A DNA stretch of 64,000 nt. Source: Paraburkholderia aspalathi. GTDB taxonomy: Bacteria; Pseudomonadota; Gammaproteobacteria; Burkholderiales; Burkholderiaceae. The stretch is from positions 62,001 to 126,000 of the forward strand of contig NZ_FPBH01000003.1 in the NCBI RefSeq assembly GCF_900116445.1, given 5' to 3'. The translations under genes and the position numbers were made by a program. Below, piece by piece: positions 7,803 to 17,476 of this stretch (within the stretch, counting starts at the first letter, position 1; each line of letters starts with the position of its first letter). Under the pieces are notes generated by a model. That model was given only the letters and a program-made list of their open reading frames with translations. It ran no database searches and had not been told where the DNA came from.

Positions 7803-9263
7803 TTAGTCCACGTGGTAGTTGGGCGCTTCCTTGGTGATCTGCACGTCATGCACGTGCGATTCGCGCAAGCCCGCGCCCGTGATCTGCACGAACTCGGCCT
7901 TGTCGTTCATCTCCGCGATCGTGCGGCAACCGCAGTACCCCATGCTGGCGCGCACGCCGCCGATCAGCTGGAACAGGATCGCGTTGACCGAGCCCTTGTA
8001 GGCGACGCGGCCTTCGATACCTTCCGGCACCAGCTTGTCGATGTTCGCGGAGTTGTCCTGGAAGTAGCGGTCTGCCGCGCCGTCTTTCATCGCGCCGACC
8101 GAACCCATGCCACGGTACGACTTGTACTGACGGCCCTGGAACAGGAACACGTCGCCCGGCGCTTCTTCGGTGCCTGCGAACATGCTGCCCATCATCACGG
8201 AATTCGCACCGGCGGCCAGCGCCTTGCTGACGTCGCCCGAGAAACGCACGCCGCCGTCGGCGATGACCGGCACGCCCGTGCCCTTCAGCGCTTCCGACAC
8301 GTTCGAGATCGCGGTGACCTGCGGCACGCCCACGCCGGCAACGATACGCGTCGTGCAGATCGAGCCCGGGCCGATACCGACCTTCACGCCATCCGCGCCG
8401 TATTCGACGAGCGCCTTGGCTGCAGCAGCGGTAGCGATGTTGCCGCCGATCACCTCGACATGCGGGAATTTCTGTTTGACCCACTTGACGCGCTCGAGCA
8501 CGCCTTTGCTGTGGCCGTGCGCCGTGTCGACGACGATCACGTCCACGCCGGCCTGCACCAGCAGTTCGACACGCTCTTCGTTGTCTTCGCCCACACCGAC
8601 CGCCGCGCCTGCGCGCAGCTTGCCGTGTTCGTCTTTACACGCGTCCGGGTGTTCGGTTTGCTTGGTGATGTCTTTTACCGTCATCAGGCCGCGCAGTTCG
8701 AATGCGTCGTTGATGACCAGCACGCGCTCGAGGCGGTGGCTATGCATCAGCGCCTTGGCTTCGGCGAGCGGCGTGCCTTCCTTGACGGTGACGAGGCGCT
8801 CGCGCGGCGTCATGATGTTGCGCACCGGCTCGTCCAGACGCTCTTCGAAGCGCAAGTCACGGTTCGTGACGATACCGATCAGTTGCGAGCCTTCGACGAC
8901 CGGGAAACCCGAAATGCCATGCTGGCGGGACAGCGCAATGACGTCGCGCACCTTCATTTGCGGCGGCACGGTGATCGGATCACGCACGACGCCCGATTCG
9001 AAGCGCTTGACCTTGGCAACTTCACGCGCCTGTTCGGCCGGCGTGAGATTCTTGTGGATGATGCCCACGCCACCCATTTGCGCCATCGCGATCGCGAGAC
9101 GGGCTTCGGTGACGGTGTCCATGGCGGCGGACACAAGCGGCATATTCAGGGAGATGTTGCGGGTCAGCCGGGTCTTGAGGCTGGTGTCGCGCGGCAGAAC
9201 ATCGGAGAAAGCCGGGACGAGGAGCACGTCATCGAACGTGAGTGCTGTTTGGATCAGACGCAT
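7803..9263 (-). CDS. guaB: Inosine-5'-monophosphate dehydrogenase
   Basis: Oxidises IMP to XMP with NAD, the committed step to GMP. The 486-residue length is standard. The barrel domain starts [18 protein letters not shown] pair of CBS domains is inserted at about residues 94-205 ([38 protein letters not shown]). The catalytic loop [11 protein letters not shown] carries Cys303, and the substrate motif [17 protein letters not shown] follows. The ATG at 9263 is preceded by a short leader with an AGGAT-type ribosome site and a good -10 box. It heads a guaB-membrane protein-guaA operon. Confidence 0.97.
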   Translation of the reverse strand: MRLIQTALTFDDVLLVPAFSDVLPRDTSLKTRLTRNISLNMPLVSAAMDTVTEARLAIAMAQMGGVGIIHKNLTPAEQAREVAKVKRFESGVVRDPITVPPQMKVRDVIALSRQHGISGFPVVEGSQLIGIVTNRDLRFEERLDEPVRNIMTPRERLVTVKEGTPLAEAKALMHSHRLERVLVINDAFELRGLMTVKDITKQTEHPDACKDEHGKLRAGAAVGVGEDNEERVELLVQAGVDVIVVDTAHGHSKGVLERVKWVKQKFPHVEVIGGNIATAAAAKALVEYGADGVKVGIGPGSICTTRIVAGVGVPQVTAISNVSEALKGTGVPVIADGGVRFSGDVSKALAAGANSVMMGSMFAGTEEAPGDVFLFQGRQYKSYRGMGSVGAMKDGAADRYFQDNSANIDKLVPEGIEGRVAYKGSVNAILFQLIGGVRASMGYCGCRTIAEMNDKAEFVQITGAGLRESHVHDVQITKEAPNYHVD

Positions 9264-9620
9264 GGCAAATCCTATAGGCGCAAAAGCGAATTATACGCGA
9301 TACCTCCCTGGTTTTCACTGCACTAACAGCAGCTTAGCGAATTTCAGGGGATTTTTTTCGTGACTTTGTACCCTTCGATTTCGCTTCTGCGTTCGCCTCG
9401 AGTTCGATCCGGTTTCGTTTGCGCGTTCGGGCGCATGGACGCCCCACCCGGTTCGGGAATGGGTATTTCGGGGGCTTGAGCGGCGCCGGGCCATCGCGTG
9501 GAAGTTAAAAAGCGCCTGAACACGCCGGATAAAACCGCCGAAATGCAGAATCAAACAAGACGCCCTGCCCGTCGAACGGCTATTCTGCCGACCATTCCAG
9601 TTTTCTTGCAGGGGCAGTCG
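9264..9620. other. Divergent intergenic region guaB / DMT transporter
   Basis: It holds the guaB -10 box at 9290-9295. I see no credible small gene, and no clear promoter for the rightward transporter gene beyond the AGGGG ribosome site at 9610-9614. Confidence 0.4.
9290..9295 (-). promoter_or_regulatory. Putative guaB promoter -10 box
   Basis: On the minus strand the sequence reads TATAAT 27 bases upstream of the guaB ATG. The -35 region (near GTGAAA, 17 bases away) is a poor match, so only the -10 is well supported. Confidence 0.5.
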
Positions 9621-10598
9621 ATGCAGCGCGGTGTGGCATATGGAGTAATGGCCGGGGCCTTATGGGGCATGGTGTTTCTGGTGCCGCGCGTGCTGCCCGA
9701 TTTCTCGCCGCTGCTGTTGAGCGCCGGCCGTTACACGATGTACGGCATCGTCTCGCTGGCCGCCGCGCTGCCGATGGGGCGCTCGCTCGTCAAACGACTG
9801 ACCCGTGAGGATCTCGGCGCACTGGTCAAACTGGCGCTGGCCGGCAACCTGCTCTATTACCTGCTGCTAACCGCCGCGGTCCATATGACCGGCATCGCGC
9901 CGGCTTCGCTGATCGTCGGCGTGCTGCCGGTCACGGTGACGCTGCTCGGTCGGCGCGATCACGGTGCCGTGCCGCTCGCCCGCCTCGCATGGCCGCTTGC
10001 GCTGGTGGTGGCCGGCATCGCCTGCATCAATATCGACGTCTTCACGGTAGCGGACAGCACGCCCGTCACTATCGCGACCAAGCTCCTTGGCCTCGCCTGC
10101 GCAGTCGGCGCGCTTGCCTGCTGGACCTGGTTCGCGGTCGAAAACGCCCGGTATCTGCAGCGTCAGAAGCATTTCAGCGGCAACGAGTGGTCGGTGCTGT
10201 GGGGTGTGGTCACCGGCGCGCTCGGCGCGGGATTGTGGCTGGTGGTCGCCGTCATGCCGTCCGAGAACCTGCAAGGACCGGTCGGCGACGAGCGCTGGCA
10301 CACCTTCTGGATGCTGAATCTGGGCCTCGCCGTCGGCGCGTCGTGGCTCGGCAATGGGCTGTGGAATGCCGCGTCGAAACGGTTGCCGCTCACGCTGTCC
10401 GGCCAGATGATCGTGTTCGAGACGCTTTTCGCGCTGCTCTACGCGTTTATCTACGACCAGCGCCTGCCGCGCCCGCTGGAGACGGCGGCGATCCTGCTGC
10501 TGGTGGCAGGGGTGTGCTGGTCGGTGCGCCAGCATGCGGACGACGATACGTCCGGGGCGGCGTCGCTTGAGGAGAAGGCGCAGCCTTCGGTGCATTGA
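9621..10598 (+). CDS. DMT-superfamily (EamA) membrane transporter
   Basis: A 325-residue inner-membrane protein with about ten predicted helices in two halves, typical of EamA/RhaT-like drug/metabolite exporters. Helix-rich blocks include GVAYGVMAGALWGMVFLVP at the N-terminus and LPLTLSGQMIVFETLFALLY in the second half. The start at 9621 is chosen because AGGGG lies six bases upstream and the first helix follows at once; the frame is open further upstream but that extension is not family-like. The substrate is unknown. It is a single gene convergent with rnfH. Confidence 0.85.
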   Translation: MQRGVAYGVMAGALWGMVFLVPRVLPDFSPLLLSAGRYTMYGIVSLAAALPMGRSLVKRLTREDLGALVKLALAGNLLYYLLLTAAVHMTGIAPASLIVGVLPVTVTLLGRRDHGAVPLARLAWPLALVVAGIACINIDVFTVADSTPVTIATKLLGLACAVGALACWTWFAVENARYLQRQKHFSGNEWSVLWGVVTGALGAGLWLVVAVMPSENLQGPVGDERWHTFWMLNLGLAVGASWLGNGLWNAASKRLPLTLSGQMIVFETLFALLYAFIYDQRLPRPLETAAILLLVAGVCWSVRQHADDDTSGAASLEEKAQPSVH

Positions 10599-10644
10599 GA
10601 CGATTGAGAACGAGGCGCTGCCCCGCCACAGTTACAGAACAAGC

Positions 10645-10977
10645 CTAGCGCGAGTCCTTGTTCAGCCAGCGGCGCCCTTCGATCGAGCCCGCCTTGCGGG
10701 TCTTCTCGACGCGCCGTTGGCGCGACAGCTTCGGATCCACCAGCAGCGGCCGGTAAATCTCGACACGATCGTGGTCGGCGAGCACCGTATCCAATGGCTT
10801 GAGCTTGCCGAACACGCCGACCTTCTGCATGCCCAGATCGATCTGCGGATAACGCTGCAAGATACCGCTCGCCTCTATCGCCTGCTGCAGCGTGGCGCCT
10901 TCCGGCAAGTCCACGGTAATCAGCGCCTGCTCATTGGCAAGCGCGTAGCAGACTTCAATCGACAAGCGCGCGCTCAT
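10645..10977 (-). CDS. rnfH: RnfH family protein
   Basis: A 110-residue ubiquitin-like (beta-grasp) protein of the RnfH/UPF0125 family. The N-terminus reads SIEVCYALANEQALITVDLPEG, followed by VGVFGKLKPLDTVLADHDRVEIYRPL. Its biochemical role is not settled; in gammaproteobacteria it sits with ratA or with rnf electron-transport genes. Its ATG overlaps the ratA stop as ATGA, so the two are translationally coupled, the usual arrangement next to smpB. The last 25 residues are basic. Confidence 0.9.
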   Translation of the reverse strand: MSARLSIEVCYALANEQALITVDLPEGATLQQAIEASGILQRYPQIDLGMQKVGVFGKLKPLDTVLADHDRVEIYRPLLVDPKLSRQRRVEKTRKAGSIEGRRWLNKDSR

Positions 10978-11411
10978 GCCTTACCGTAGCGCTGATCGGC
11001 GCGCTTCACGAACGATTCGACGAAGGTGTTGGCAATGTGGCTGAACACCGGCCCGATGATCTTCTCGAGAATGATGTTGGTGAATTCGTAGTGCAACGCG
11101 AATTCGATCTTGCAGGCGTCGGCCCGCAGCGGCGTGAAACGCCAGAAGCCGGTGAATTTGCGAAACGGACCGTCCGCGAACTCCATATCGATGCGCGTGG
11201 GCCGCTCCATGCTGTTGCGCGTGGCGAAATGCTGCTTGATGCCCTTGAAGTTGATATCGATCTTCGCCTCCATGCCGGTTTCGTCCTGGCGGCGGATTTC
11301 GACTCCCCCGCACCAAGGCAGGAAGTTGGGGTAATCGGCGACGTCGGTGACGAGGTCGAACATCTGTTCCGCCGAATGGCGGATCAACACGGTTTTCTGG
11401 ACATCTGCCAT
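10974..11411 (-). CDS. ratA: RatA / Coq10-like START-domain protein
   Basis: A 145-residue polyketide-cyclase/START-fold protein (MADVQKTVLIRHSAEQMFDLV, PNFLPWCGGVEI, FKFTGFWRF-like core). The family includes E. coli RatA, reported to block 70S ribosome formation, and Coq10, which binds ubiquinone. Which applies here cannot be told from sequence. The ATG at 11409-11411 matches the domain start, and a seven-codon upstream extension is open but unlikely. It is divergent from smpB and coupled to rnfH. Confidence 0.9.
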   Translation of the reverse strand: MADVQKTVLIRHSAEQMFDLVTDVADYPNFLPWCGGVEIRRQDETGMEAKIDINFKGIKQHFATRNSMERPTRIDMEFADGPFRKFTGFWRFTPLRADACKIEFALHYEFTNIILEKIIGPVFSHIANTFVESFVKRADQRYGKA

Positions 11412-11469
11412 AAATTGAACAGCGCGTGGCAAGGGTGGACAAGCGCCGCGGGCTTTCCTTGCCCCGCTT

Positions 11470-11478
11470 TGCTAAAAT
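11470..11478 (+). promoter_or_regulatory. Putative extended -10 promoter of smpB
   Basis: TGCTAAAAT is an extended -10 element, 33 bases before the smpB ATG. It overlaps a 16-base palindrome (TAAAATC-GT-GATTTTA, 11473-11488). No good -35 box is seen. Confidence 0.4.
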
Positions 11479-11511
11479 CGTGATTTTAAACGAGTTGGGC
11501 ACTTTCCATTC

Positions 11512-11958
11512 ATGAGCATCATTGACAACAGAAAAGCCTTCTACGACTACTCGGTCGAAGAACGCTACGAAGCGGGGCTCGTGCTCGAAGGATGGGAGGT
11601 CAAAGCCTTGCGCGCCGGCCGTGGCCAGATCAAGGAAGGCTATGTGGTCATCAAGAATAACGAACTGTTCCTGATCGGCACGCACATCAGCCCGCTGCCC
11701 GAAGCCTCGACCCACATCAACCCGGACCCGGTGCGCACGCGCAAGCTGCTGCTGCACGCCGAGGAAATCAGCAAGCTGATCGGCAAGGTCGAGCAGCGTG
11801 GTTATACGCTCGTGCCGTTGAACTTTCATTACAAGGGCGGTCGCGTCAAATGCGAGATCGGCCTCGCCAAGGGTAAGAAGCAGCACGACAAGCGCGAAAC
11901 CGAGAAGAAGCGCGACTGGGAACGCGAGAAGGCGCGCCTGATGCGCTCGCCGTCGTAA
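11512..11958 (+). CDS. smpB: SsrA-binding protein SmpB
   Basis: Binds tmRNA and delivers it to stalled ribosomes for trans-translation. The 148-residue length is standard. The OB-fold begins [22 protein letters not shown] and has the family motif [20 protein letters not shown]. The C-terminal basic tail ([19 protein letters not shown]) is the part that enters the mRNA channel. It is followed 17 bases later by a strong bidirectional terminator. The tmRNA gene itself is not in the window. Confidence 0.97.
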   Translation: MSIIDNRKAFYDYSVEERYEAGLVLEGWEVKALRAGRGQIKEGYVVIKNNELFLIGTHISPLPEASTHINPDPVRTRKLLLHAEEISKLIGKVEQRGYTLVPLNFHYKGGRVKCEIGLAKGKKQHDKRETEKKRDWEREKARLMRSPS

Positions 11959-11974
11959 AACTGCGATTCAACGA

Positions 11975-12004
11975 AAAATGGCCCGCAAATTTGCGGGCCA
12001 TTTT
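11975..12004 (+). terminator. Bidirectional terminator between smpB and qmcA
   Basis: A perfect 30-base palindrome: AAAATGGCCCGCAAA pairs with TTTGCGGGCCATTTT. It has A/T ends on both sides, so it can stop smpB rightward and qmcA leftward. Confidence 0.85.
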
Positions 12005-12036
12005 CATTCGGCAAGGAAGAACGTCAATCAGCGCGC

Positions 12037-12960
12037 TTATGCCGCGCCCTTCCCCTTGTTCACAATGGTCAGCGCCGACGCGATCATCGAACTCATATCC
12101 GCCAGGTTGCCCGGCACGATCAAGGTGGTGCCCTGCTTTGCCAGGTTACCGAATGCATTCACATACTGCTCGGCCACCTTCAGATTCACCGCTTCCATCC
12201 CGCCGTTCGATTGAATGGCCGCAGCGATCTTCTGAATCGCCTGTGAGTTAGCCTCAGCCACCGCCAGAATCGCCGCAGCCTGACCTTGCGCCTGATTGAT
12301 CGCCGCCTGCCGCTCGCCTTCGGACTTCTGGATCGACGCCTCACGCCCGCCCGAGGCAATATTGATCTGTTCCTGCTTACGCCCTTCGGATGCCGCGATC
12401 AGCGCGCGCTTTTCGCGCTCGGCGGTGATCTGCGCCTGCATGGCGTGAAGAATTTCCTTGGGCGGCGTCAGGTCCTTGATCTCGTAGCGCAGCACCTTCA
12501 CACCCCAGTTGGACGCCGCTTCATCGAGCGACGACACGATGCTGTGATTGATGAAGTCACGCTCTTCAAACGTCTTGTCGAGTTCGAGTTTGCCGATCAC
12601 GGAGCGCAGCGTGGTCTGCGACAACTGCGTAATCGCGAACACGAAGTTGCTCGACCCGTACGACGCTTTCATGGGATCGGTGACCTGGAAATACAGCACA
12701 CCGTCCACCTGCAATTGCGTGTTGTCGCGTGTAATACACACCTGGCTCGGCACTTCGAGCGGGATTTCCTTGAGGATGTGCTTGTACGCGATCCGGTCGA
12801 CGAACGGAAACGCGAAGCTCAGGCCCGGCGTCAGCGTGCGGTGATAGCGGCCGAGCCGCTCCAGCACCCACGCATGCTGCTGCGGCACGATCTTGAGCGT
12901 CTGCGCCGCCAGCACGATCACGATAAGCAGAAGCACCGCCCCGACAATGGTTGAATCCAT
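12037..12960 (-). CDS. qmcA: SPFH/stomatin-like membrane protease regulator (QmcA type)
   Basis: A 307-residue protein with an N-terminal anchor (STIVGAVLLLIVIVLAAQ, residues 3-20) and a SPFH/band-7 domain (VPQQHAWVLERLGRY, IPLEVPSQVCITRDNTQLQVDGVLYF). A long coiled-coil follows (REKRALIAASEGRKQEQIN, QAAINQAQGQAAAILAVAEA). E. coli QmcA forms large membrane assemblies linked to FtsH. It lies just downstream of an NfeD-type gene on the same strand, the classic stomatin-NfeD pairing. The ATG at 12960 precedes the anchor directly. Confidence 0.92.
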   Translation of the reverse strand: MDSTIVGAVLLLIVIVLAAQTLKIVPQQHAWVLERLGRYHRTLTPGLSFAFPFVDRIAYKHILKEIPLEVPSQVCITRDNTQLQVDGVLYFQVTDPMKASYGSSNFVFAITQLSQTTLRSVIGKLELDKTFEERDFINHSIVSSLDEAASNWGVKVLRYEIKDLTPPKEILHAMQAQITAEREKRALIAASEGRKQEQINIASGGREASIQKSEGERQAAINQAQGQAAAILAVAEANSQAIQKIAAAIQSNGGMEAVNLKVAEQYVNAFGNLAKQGTTLIVPGNLADMSSMIASALTIVNKGKGAA

Positions 12961-13023
12961 GACTGACCTCCGGTCCGTAGTTCGAATAGTTATGCATGGC
13001 GCTGTGCGCGCATTGGCGCGCGC

Positions 13024-13479
13024 TCAGGCCGCGGTTGCTCTTGCTTTCGTCTGCCGGCTGGCCACGACGACAAGGCAACTGCCGCGCATCTCGGCGATTT
13101 CATAGAGCTGAGCATCTTCGGGCTCGCCCGCGGCCAGTTCGACGTCCCATGCAGCCCCGCGGTAATTGACGCGCGCCCGGCGCTCGTGCCACGCCGGCAC
13201 GTTCAACGTCTGGCCGATGTCCAGATTGACGTCCGGGTTCTTCGACGCCTCCTTACGCGTCCTGCGGCCAAAGCGCGAACGCCGCAGCACCAGGACCGCC
13301 GCCAGCGCCACCACAGCCGCAACCGCGAACTGCACATCGGCAGCAGCGCCCGCCAGGTGCGCAATGGCGGCCGCGACACAACCCAACGCGATCATCAGCA
13401 AATAGAAAGTGCCGCTGATCAATTCCAGCATGATCAGCACACCTGCCCCGATCCACCAGAACAATCCACCTGGCGCCAT
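13024..13479 (-). CDS. NfeD family membrane protein
   Basis: A 151-residue protein with two to three N-terminal helices (LFWWIGAGVLIMLELISGTFYLL, VQFAVAAVVALAAVLVL). A small soluble OB-fold of the NfeD type follows (IGQTLNVPAWHERRARVNYRGAAWDVEL). NfeD partners of stomatin-like proteins shape or regulate the SPFH assembly. The ATG at 13477-13479 is preferred over a start eight codons upstream because GGAGAT lies a few bases before it. It is co-transcribed with qmcA, 63 bases away. Confidence 0.88.
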   Translation of the reverse strand: MAPGGLFWWIGAGVLIMLELISGTFYLLMIALGCVAAAIAHLAGAAADVQFAVAAVVALAAVLVLRRSRFGRRTRKEASKNPDVNLDIGQTLNVPAWHERRARVNYRGAAWDVELAAGEPEDAQLYEIAEMRGSCLVVVASRQTKARATAA

Positions 13480-13497
13480 GTTGATCTCCACAAAGCA

Positions 13498-13524
13498 AAA
13501 CACCCCGGATCTACCGGGGTGTTT
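13498..13524 (-). terminator. Terminator after ppsA
   Basis: On the minus strand AAACACCCCGG, the loop TAGAT, CCGGGGTG and then TTTT. It lies about 100 bases after the ppsA stop and ahead of the nfeD start, so it separates the two transcription units. Confidence 0.8.
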
Positions 13525-13624
13525 ATAGCACGAAGCAGGTGCATATTACCGGGCGGTGCAGCACGCTTTTACGTGCTTTTGACATACCGCACCACCCTTT
13601 ATGCACACTGCTTATTCGGCTTGT

Positions 13625-16030
13625 TTACTTCACCAGCGATTTCGCCAGTTGCTGCCACGTCTCGACGATCGAGTCCGGGTTCAGCGAGATCGACTTGATG
13701 CCTTCATCGGTCAGCCATTGCGCAAAGTCTGGATGATCCGAAGGACCCTGGCCGCAGATGCCGACGTACTTGTTCAGTCGCAGACACGTATCGATCGCGC
13801 GCTTCAACAGGAACTTGACGGCCGGATCGCGTTCGTCGAAATCGACTGCCAGCAGTTCCATGCCGGAGTCGCGGTCGAGGCCGAGCGTGAGCTGCGTCAG
13901 GTCGTTCGAACCGATCGAGAAGCCGTCGAAGAATTGCAGGAATTCTTCGGCGAGAATCGCGTTCGACGGCACTTCGCACATCATGATCAGGCGCAAGCCC
14001 TTTTCACCGCGCTTCAGGCCGAACTTCTCCAGCAGCCCGACCACGCGCTCCGCCTGCTTCAGCGTACGCACGAACGGCACCATGATCTCGACGTTGTCGA
14101 GGCCCATCTCTTCACGCACCTTCTTCAGCGCGATGCATTCCATCTGGAACGCTTCGGCGAAGTCGTCGGCGATGTAACGCGATGCGCCACGGAAGCCCAG
14201 CATCGGGTTTTCTTCGTCCGGCTCGTAACGCGAACCGCCGATCAGCTTCTTGTACTCGTTCGACTTGAAGTCCGACAGACGCACGATCACGGGCTTCGGA
14301 TAGAACGCCGCTGCGATCGTTGCGATGCCTTCGGTCAGCTTGTCGACGTAGAACGCACGCGGCGATGCATGGCCACGCGCCACGCTTTCCACGGCCTTCT
14401 TCAGGTCCTGATCGATGTTCGGGTACTCGAGAATCGCCTTCGGGTGAACGCCGATGTTGTTGTTGATGATGAACTCGAGCCGCGCCAGACCCACGCCTGC
14501 GTTCGGCAGTTGCGAGAAGTCGAAAGCCAGTTGCGGGTTGCCGACGTTCATCATGATCTTCACCGGAATCGACGGCAATTCGCCGCGCTGCACTTCGGTG
14601 ATTTCGGTTTCGAGCAGACCGTCGTAGATCTTGCCTTCGTCGCCTTCCGCGCAGGAGACGGTCACCAGCGCGCCGTCCTTCAGCAGGTCGGTCGCGTCAC
14701 CACAGCCGACCACCGCGGGCACGCCCAGTTCGCGCGCGATAATTGCCGCGTGGCAGGTACGGCCGCCACGGTTCGTGACGATTGCGGAGGCGCGCTTCAT
14801 CACCGGTTCCCAGTTGGGGTCGGTCATGTCGGCCACCAGCACGTCGCCCGGCTGCACACGGTCCATTTCCGACGGATCGTGAATCACACGCACCGGACCC
14901 GCACCGATCTTCTGGCCGATTGCGCGGCCGGTAGTCAGCACGTTCGATTGGCCCTTCAGCTTGAAGCGTTGCTCGGCCTTGCCCGCTGCCTGGCTCTTCA
15001 CCGTTTCCGGGCGCGCCTGCAGGATGAAGATCTTGCCGTCGCGGCCGTCCTTGCCCCACTCGATGTCCATCGGACGCTCGTAGTGCTTTTCGATAATGAC
15101 GGCGTATTTCGCGAGCTCGATCACGTCTTCGTCGGTGATCGAGAAACGGTTGCGCTGCTCGTGCGCGACGTCGACGGTCTTCACGCGGCCTTCTTCGCCC
15201 GCCTTGGTGAATTCCATCTTGATCAGCTTCGAGCCGATCGAGCGGCGGATGATCGGGTACTTGCCTTGTGCGAGCGTGGTCTTGAACACGTAGAACTCGT
15301 CCGGATTCACGGCGCCCTGCACGACCGTTTCGCCCAGACCGTAGCTCGACGTGATGAAGACGGCGTCCTTGAAGCCCGATTCCGTGTCCAGTGTGAACAT
15401 CACGCCAGCCGCGCCGACGTCCGAACGCACCATGCGCTGCACACCAGCCGACAACGCGACTTCAGCGTGGGTGAAGCCCTTGTGGACGCGATAGGAGATG
15501 GCACGGTCGTTGTACAGCGACGCGAACACGTGCTTCATGCGATCGAGCACCTCGTCGATGCCGACCACGTTGAGATAGCTTTCCTGTTGACCCGCGAACG
15601 ATGCGTCCGGCAAGTCTTCTGCCGTTGCCGACGAACGCACGGCAAACGACAACTCTTCAGGCGAGCTGTTTTGCAGGGTGTCGAAGCCTGCGCGGATATC
15701 CGCTTCGAGACGCGGCTGCATCGGGGCGTCGACGATCCATTGACGGATCTCCTTGCCCGCTTCGGCGAGCGCTTTCACGTCGTCGACGTCGAGCGTTTCG
15801 AGACGTTTGGCGATGCGTTCGGTCAGATTGTTGTGATGCAGGAAGTCACGGAAAGCCAGCGCCGTAGTGGCGAAGCCAGTCGGCACGCGCACGCCTGCTT
15901 CGGCGAGCTGACTGATCATCTCGCCTAGCGACGCATTCTTGCCGCCGACAATCTCCACATCGGTCATCCGCAACTGCTCGAACGGAACTACATACGCCTC
16001 TTCCTTTGCGACGGTAACTGCGTTAGTCAT
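13625..16030 (-). CDS. ppsA: Phosphoenolpyruvate synthase
   Basis: Makes PEP from pyruvate and ATP (with AMP and phosphate released) for gluconeogenesis. The 801-residue product has an ATP-grasp domain at the N-terminus ([35 protein letters not shown]). The phospho-histidine domain carries His427 ([14 protein letters not shown]), and the C-terminal TIM barrel contains [14 protein letters not shown]. The ATG at 16028-16030 has AGGGG upstream and gives the normal family length; the frame runs on upstream but without family features. It is divergent from its regulator ppsR. Confidence 0.97.
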   Translation of the reverse strand: MTNAVTVAKEEAYVVPFEQLRMTDVEIVGGKNASLGEMISQLAEAGVRVPTGFATTALAFRDFLHHNNLTERIAKRLETLDVDDVKALAEAGKEIRQWIVDAPMQPRLEADIRAGFDTLQNSSPEELSFAVRSSATAEDLPDASFAGQQESYLNVVGIDEVLDRMKHVFASLYNDRAISYRVHKGFTHAEVALSAGVQRMVRSDVGAAGVMFTLDTESGFKDAVFITSSYGLGETVVQGAVNPDEFYVFKTTLAQGKYPIIRRSIGSKLIKMEFTKAGEEGRVKTVDVAHEQRNRFSITDEDVIELAKYAVIIEKHYERPMDIEWGKDGRDGKIFILQARPETVKSQAAGKAEQRFKLKGQSNVLTTGRAIGQKIGAGPVRVIHDPSEMDRVQPGDVLVADMTDPNWEPVMKRASAIVTNRGGRTCHAAIIARELGVPAVVGCGDATDLLKDGALVTVSCAEGDEGKIYDGLLETEITEVQRGELPSIPVKIMMNVGNPQLAFDFSQLPNAGVGLARLEFIINNNIGVHPKAILEYPNIDQDLKKAVESVARGHASPRAFYVDKLTEGIATIAAAFYPKPVIVRLSDFKSNEYKKLIGGSRYEPDEENPMLGFRGASRYIADDFAEAFQMECIALKKVREEMGLDNVEIMVPFVRTLKQAERVVGLLEKFGLKRGEKGLRLIMMCEVPSNAILAEEFLQFFDGFSIGSNDLTQLTLGLDRDSGMELLAVDFDERDPAVKFLLKRAIDTCLRLNKYVGICGQGPSDHPDFAQWLTDEGIKSISLNPDSIVETWQQLAKSLVK

Positions 16031-16579
16031 ACAAGCCCCTAAGTGTGAAAGAAATTCACGGCTGTGCAAGTGGGCTTGAACGCGAGACGCCATTGGAAGC
16101 GTGACCTCGCGTCTTGCACAACCTGTTGGAGAAGCAATCGCTGCAAATGGCCGCGCGGGCCAAAAAGTGCCGGATGCGCGACGTAGAAAGCGGTTGGACG
16201 AAATTACCGATCGATCCGGCACAATCTCTCAATTTGCCGCAAGTTACCGGCGCAAAGCGTGGCGTTGACCGACCGTTCGCGGTAAGTTAGACGCCAATCG
16301 CCTGCAATTGCTTATCCAACAGGTTGCCGCTATTCTACCGTGCCGACTCTCAAAATGTGACAGTCGGACGAGAATTGCGCCTCGAATCGCGCCCCGGACC
16401 GGTTGACTGGCCCCTGCGAGGCTCTCGCGAGGACCCACCACCTTCCGGACGCAATTGCGGTGCCCACGGCGCGCTGACATGACGCCGCTGCAATCCCCGG
16501 TTAGCCACCGTGCAGCGGCATCCATGCAGCGATGTTTCATTCGAGCGCTTTTTTTCGCTCACGTTCCCCAGCCCCACTG
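16031..16579. other. Divergent ppsA/ppsR regulatory region
   Basis: About 550 bases without a supported gene. On the minus strand a TAGAAT box (16332-16337) with TCACAT 17 bases before it is a possible but weak ppsA promoter. That would leave a leader of about 300 bases, which is long and could hold regulation. No riboswitch or operator could be identified. Confidence 0.4.
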
Positions 16580-17395
16580 ATGCCGCCCACCGTATTCATC
16601 GTCTCCGACGGTACCGGGATCACTGCCGAAACCTTCGCGCATTCGATCCTCTCCCAGTTCGACCAGAAATTCCGCCTGGTTCGCGTGCCCTTCGTCGACT
16701 CGACGGAAAAAGCCTACGCCACGCTAGAAAAGATCAACGAAGCGATCCAGCAGGACGGCCGCCGTCCGATCGTCTTCACGACGCTGGTGGACAGCGCGTC
16801 GAATCAGATCGTCAAAGGTTCGAATGCGCTCGTGCTGGATATGTTTCAGACCTTCGTCGAGCCGCTCGAGCAGGAGCTGGAGCTCAAGTCGAGCCACGCG
16901 ATGGGCCGCGGCCACCAGAACGCCGATACCGAGGAATACAAGAACCGGATCGAGGCGATCAACTTCTCGCTCGCCCACGACGACGGTCAATCGAACCGCA
17001 ATCTGGCCGATGCCGACGTGATTCTGGTGGGCGTGTCGCGCAGCGGCAAGACGCCGACGAGCCTGTATCTGGCCATGCAGTACGGCGTGAAAGCGGCCAA
17101 CTATCCGCTGATTCCGGAAGACTTCGAGCGTGGCAAGCTGCCTACGCCGCTATTGGCGCATCGGCAGAAGATGTTTGGTTTGTCGATCGATCCGCAGCGG
17201 CTGTCGGAGATCCGTAACGAGCGCCGTCCGGGCAGCAAGTACGCCGCGCCGGAAAATTGCCGTTACGAGATCAACGAGGCGGAAGCGATGATGCGGCGCG
17301 AAGGCGTCAAGTGGTTGTCGTCGACGCATAAGTCGATCGAAGAGATCGCGACGACGATCCTGCAGGAGATCAAGCTGGATCGGCCGGCTTATTGA
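16580..17395 (+). CDS. ppsR: PEP synthase regulatory protein (bifunctional kinase/pyrophosphorylase)
   Basis: A 271-residue member of the DUF299 family. It turns PpsA off by ADP-dependent threonine phosphorylation and on by phosphate-dependent dephosphorylation. The start [19 protein letters not shown] and the P-loop [15 protein letters not shown] are diagnostic. The ATG at 16580 is chosen for family length, as an earlier in-frame ATG at 16532 adds 16 unrelated residues. An imperfect hairpin with GCTGAGG/CCTCAGC arms at 17430-17458 lies between it and the convergent methyltransferase gene. Confidence 0.95.
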   Translation: MPPTVFIVSDGTGITAETFAHSILSQFDQKFRLVRVPFVDSTEKAYATLEKINEAIQQDGRRPIVFTTLVDSASNQIVKGSNALVLDMFQTFVEPLEQELELKSSHAMGRGHQNADTEEYKNRIEAINFSLAHDDGQSNRNLADADVILVGVSRSGKTPTSLYLAMQYGVKAANYPLIPEDFERGKLPTPLLAHRQKMFGLSIDPQRLSEIRNERRPGSKYAAPENCRYEINEAEAMMRREGVKWLSSTHKSIEEIATTILQEIKLDRPAY

Positions 17396-17476
17396 GCAGT
17401 GGCCTGTTTTACCGGCGTGCGAGCAGGATGCTGAGGTGACCGCGAAGATCGCCTCAGCCCTGAAGTCAGTGCACTG

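Noticed and set aside
7077..9326. A 749-codon plus-strand open frame opposite guaB and the membrane gene
   Set aside because: It is His/Arg/Asp-rich with no family features, antisense to clear genes; long antisense frames are common in GC-rich DNA.
13601..15928. A 775-codon plus-strand open frame opposite ppsA
   Set aside because: Mirror of the ppsA codon pattern, no recognisable domain, no ribosome site.
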